From Caldifarciminota bacterium (lineage in GTDB: Bacteria > Hydrothermota > Tepidihabitantia > SM23-42), in contig CP070795.1 in the NCBI GenBank assembly GCA_020343455.1, forward strand, positions 1,401,000 to 1,435,344: a stretch of DNA of 34,345 nucleotides. The letters run 5' to 3'. Positions 32,452 to 34,345 of this stretch are shown here, in pieces (position 1 is the first letter of the stretch; every line of letters starts with the position of its first letter). The notes beneath the pieces were generated by a model. It did not search any database. It saw nothing but the letters and a program-made list of their open reading frames with translations, and had not been told where the DNA came from. The translations under genes and the position numbers were made by a program.

Positions 32452-32479
32452 ATTCTACTCACCCATCAATGTATGTCAA
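32452..32479 (-). promoter_or_regulatory. Promoter of the thioesterase unit
   Basis: TTGACA (32479-32474), 16-nt spacer, TAGAAT (32457-32452). Expected start near 32445, so an untranslated leader of about 65 nt precedes the thioesterase gene; it contains a short GCGG/CCGC inverted repeat. Confidence 0.8.
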
Positions 32480-32504
32480 TGCTCCACCCGCCCATTGTTA
32501 TTCA

Positions 32505-34345
32505 TCATTTCACCACATTGCATAACACGGCATTCCACGGGTTAGCTTCGATCGTTTTCGGTTCCTTTGGCAAATGGAACTGCTTACCGATCGCGGCATT
32601 TCCTTTAACGGTCAAATGCACGACAGCATGCCCGTCGTCAAAATTCACCACAAACGGAACCGGCATCTCGAACGAAGGCGAAACATTGGACTGCTGAATG
32701 TAAAGCGTCAGGATGTACCCATCATCTCCTTCTTTAGTTTCGTAGTTGAATTTGTACACCGGGACATCGATACCGTATACCCACTGGTCAAAAAACCAAT
32801 CCATCTCTCTCCCGAAATGCTTTTCCACGATCCGCTTGAAGTCATCCGTCGTCACGATCTTCCCCGCATACATACGCACGTAATCTTTCATCATCCCGAT
32901 AAAACGCTGGTCGCTCTTCTTGTCGTAATCAAAAAGCATCATCCTTAACATGTGAAGAACATACGCACCCTTGGCGTACATGAGTCGCCTGCCCTCGGGA
33001 AAGTCAAGCGAACTCAAACGTAATCCCAACCAGATCGGGCCAAGATCATTGTAGGTAAGGTCTCCGTACGACCTGGACAGGATCAATCGCCTCTGTATGT
33101 TCATATAATCCTTGAATCTATCCGTTCCGTTCGTAGCCTGCAGATAGAGTGCCGAAGAGTAAGTGGCGAACCCTTCCATCAGCCATTCATCGTGATACGA
33201 ATCTCTCATCACTGTATTTCCCCACCATTGGTGCGCCAGTTCATGTGATGCCACGGTCTCATATCCGATCACCGAAGCATCACCACGAATCAACCCGAGT
33301 CTGTCTCTCACCGATTCGTCCCAGAATGCGGTAAAAGGCAGGTAGATAAGGGCCGGCCAACTCTGAGCAAACGATATATCCGGCTGCTGCGATACCCTGA
33401 TCTCACGGATAGGGATTTCACCGAAAAAATGACTGTATGTTTCGTACGCGTTCCGACTATCTATAGCCGCGTTTCTGCCGATCCGATCGGTCGTCAATTC
33501 GTGCGGTAATATCATCAGTATACTCTGCAGGTCCTTATATTCCTCAAGCAATCTCCTGACCCTCAGCAAACCGTCTGAGAGCTTCATGTTCGTATAGCAC
33601 TCGATCCTGCATTTGTCGCTCGTTTCCGTCACTGCAGAGAATTTACCGTAATTGAAACCGGCGAAGTCGTAGTCCTCTTCGCTGTCCCATCTCGTGTAGT
33701 TAACATCTCCTTCGGTCCACGAATCGACCAATTTTCCGGAAGCGAGTAATGTCATCTTCGATGACACCGCAAATGTCATGGTGAAACGGCGCGGATCAAA
33801 GGCGTTCGTATAGAAACTGGGAAACCACGACGTCCTCGCCATGACCGCGAAATTGTCTCCGCCCAGGTCTTCGACAATACCGCCGCCCGCGTATACGATC
33901 GATAACCTGTATTCTCTGTCTTTCGCTATCGTCTGCGGGAAAACGAGCCAGATCTGGCCATCGGCCTTGGCGTCTTCCTGTATTACAAAGCAGGTATCCA
34001 TGTCATCCAGAACAGCACTCTCAACACGCATCAGCGGTACCAATTCCAGGGCGGTAATTCTAACTCCTTCAACCGAGCAGATAAACTCGATATCTGCATG
34101 CACAGATATCTCATTCCGTCCATTTATGGCAATGTCCATATCCGTACTTTTGATATCGAAAGAAGGACTCTCCGCAGAAAAAGGAGGCGATGCCCGGGAT
34201 GAATACCAGTACTCGAAGTACGCACGGTTCGAGCGTCTTATCTTCTCGTAATTCAGCAGAGTCACCCCTTCATCATCGAAGGGGTCGACTATGTAGAGCA
34301 TGTCTTTACCGTCTGAACACTCTATTGCCGAGCAGAAAAATCCGC
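32505..34345 (-). CDS. M1-family zinc metallopeptidase (aminopeptidase), 5' end outside window
   Basis: At least 612 residues. The frame is open through 34345 without a stop, so the Met at 34301 is probably internal. Numbered from that Met, zinc ligands are H353 and H357 in SHELAHQWWG and E376 in EWLMEGFATYS, exactly 19 residues later. YAKGAYVLHMLR carries the conserved Tyr of M1 enzymes. The N-terminal beta-saddle (about 40-230) is present. The usual GxMEN substrate-binding motif is replaced by a stretch ISFAQSWPALIYLP, as in a bacterial secreted subgroup. Start, signal peptide and promoter are outside the window. It lies 125 nt before the thioesterase gene. Confidence 0.93.
   Translation of the reverse strand, partial: GFFCSAIECSDGKDMLYIVDPFDDEGVTLLNYEKIRRSNRAYFEYWYSSRASPPFSAESPSFDIKSTDMDIAINGRNEISVHADIEFICSVEGVRITALELVPLMRVESAVLDDMDTCFVIQEDAKADGQIWLVFPQTIAKDREYRLSIVYAGGGIVEDLGGDNFAVMARTSWFPSFYTNAFDPRRFTMTFAVSSKMTLLASGKLVDSWTEGDVNYTRWDSEEDYDFAGFNYGKFSAVTETSDKCRIECYTNMKLSDGLLRVRRLLEEYKDLQSILMILPHELTTDRIGRNAAIDSRNAYETYSHFFGEIPIREIRVSQQPDISFAQSWPALIYLPFTAFWDESVRDRLGLIRGDASVIGYETVASHELAHQWWGNTVMRDSYHDEWLMEGFATYSSALYLQATNGTDRFKDYMNIQRRLILSRSYGDLTYNDLGPIWLGLRLSSLDFPEGRRLMYAKGAYVLHMLRMMLFDYDKKSDQRFIGMMKDYVRMYAGKIVTTDDFKRIVEKHFGREMDWFFDQWVYGIDVPVYKFNYETKEGDDGYILTLYIQQSNVSPSFEMPVPFVVNFDDGHAVVHLTVKGNAAIGKQFHLPKEPKTIEANPWNAVLCNVVK

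Overview
The window is a gene-dense stretch (about 50% GC by eye) from an uncultivated-type, Gram-negative-like bacterium. Almost every gene lies on the minus strand. Three things suggest a lineage near candidate phylum WOR-3/Stahlbacteria or the FCB superphylum: a secreted protein with a C-terminal type-IX-secretion-like sorting domain, secreted M1 and S9 peptidases, and a beta-helix surface protein. This placement is inference; there is no rRNA or marker gene here to prove it. No tRNA, rRNA or CRISPR array was seen.

Reading in the direction of transcription (right to left): 34345-32505 is a secreted M1 aminopeptidase cut by the window edge. 32379-31225 is a thioesterase plus an unrecognised helical protein. 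31221-30153 is a compact mobile unit: a REP-associated-type Y1 transposase bounded by perfect 27-bp inverted repeats. 30155-26343 holds an O-methyltransferase, a small DUF6504-like protein, a seven-repeat propeller protein with a sorting domain, an exported nitroreductase and a HAD phosphatase. 26287-21745 is a PaaX-type regulator with an apparently leaderless promoter, followed by a metallophosphoesterase-like protein that lost its metal ligands and carries a CBM9-like domain, then an S9 peptidase. 21656-17809 is a methyltransferase and a TAXI-type TRAP transporter whose binding-protein and permease genes are separated by a clear intrinsic terminator. 17775-12101 is a tight run rich in redox and flavin proteins: peroxiredoxin, PPOX protein, nitroreductase and flavodoxin, with two methyltransferases, a receiver-DUF3052 fusion and two small membrane proteins. 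11740-9882 is Maf plus an HI0933-type flavoprotein, divergent from the only plus-strand gene (a 62-69 aa membrane protein). 9772-6878 is an iron-sulfur protein, a secreted transglutaminase-like protein and a methyltransferase. 6767-5596 is a HAD hydrolase and MscL. 5517-549 is a methyltransferase, an AlkD-like DNA glycosylase, GlgB and MalQ, partly overlapping. 419-1 is the N terminus of a secreted beta-helix protein.

Eight promoters can be read by eye in the intergenic gaps. All have TTGAC(A/T/C), exactly 16 nt of spacer, then a -10 of TAGAAT, TATAAT, TAAAAT or TATACT. They divide the window into transcription units and decide two unusual starts: the leaderless paaX-like gene and the small plus-strand gene.

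The most interesting items are the transposase unit with REP-like hairpin ends and a reconstructable empty site, the uniform promoter architecture, the ligand-less phosphoesterase in a PaaX/S9 operon, and the receiver-DUF3052 fusion. I did not find an unmistakable new defence or mobile system.
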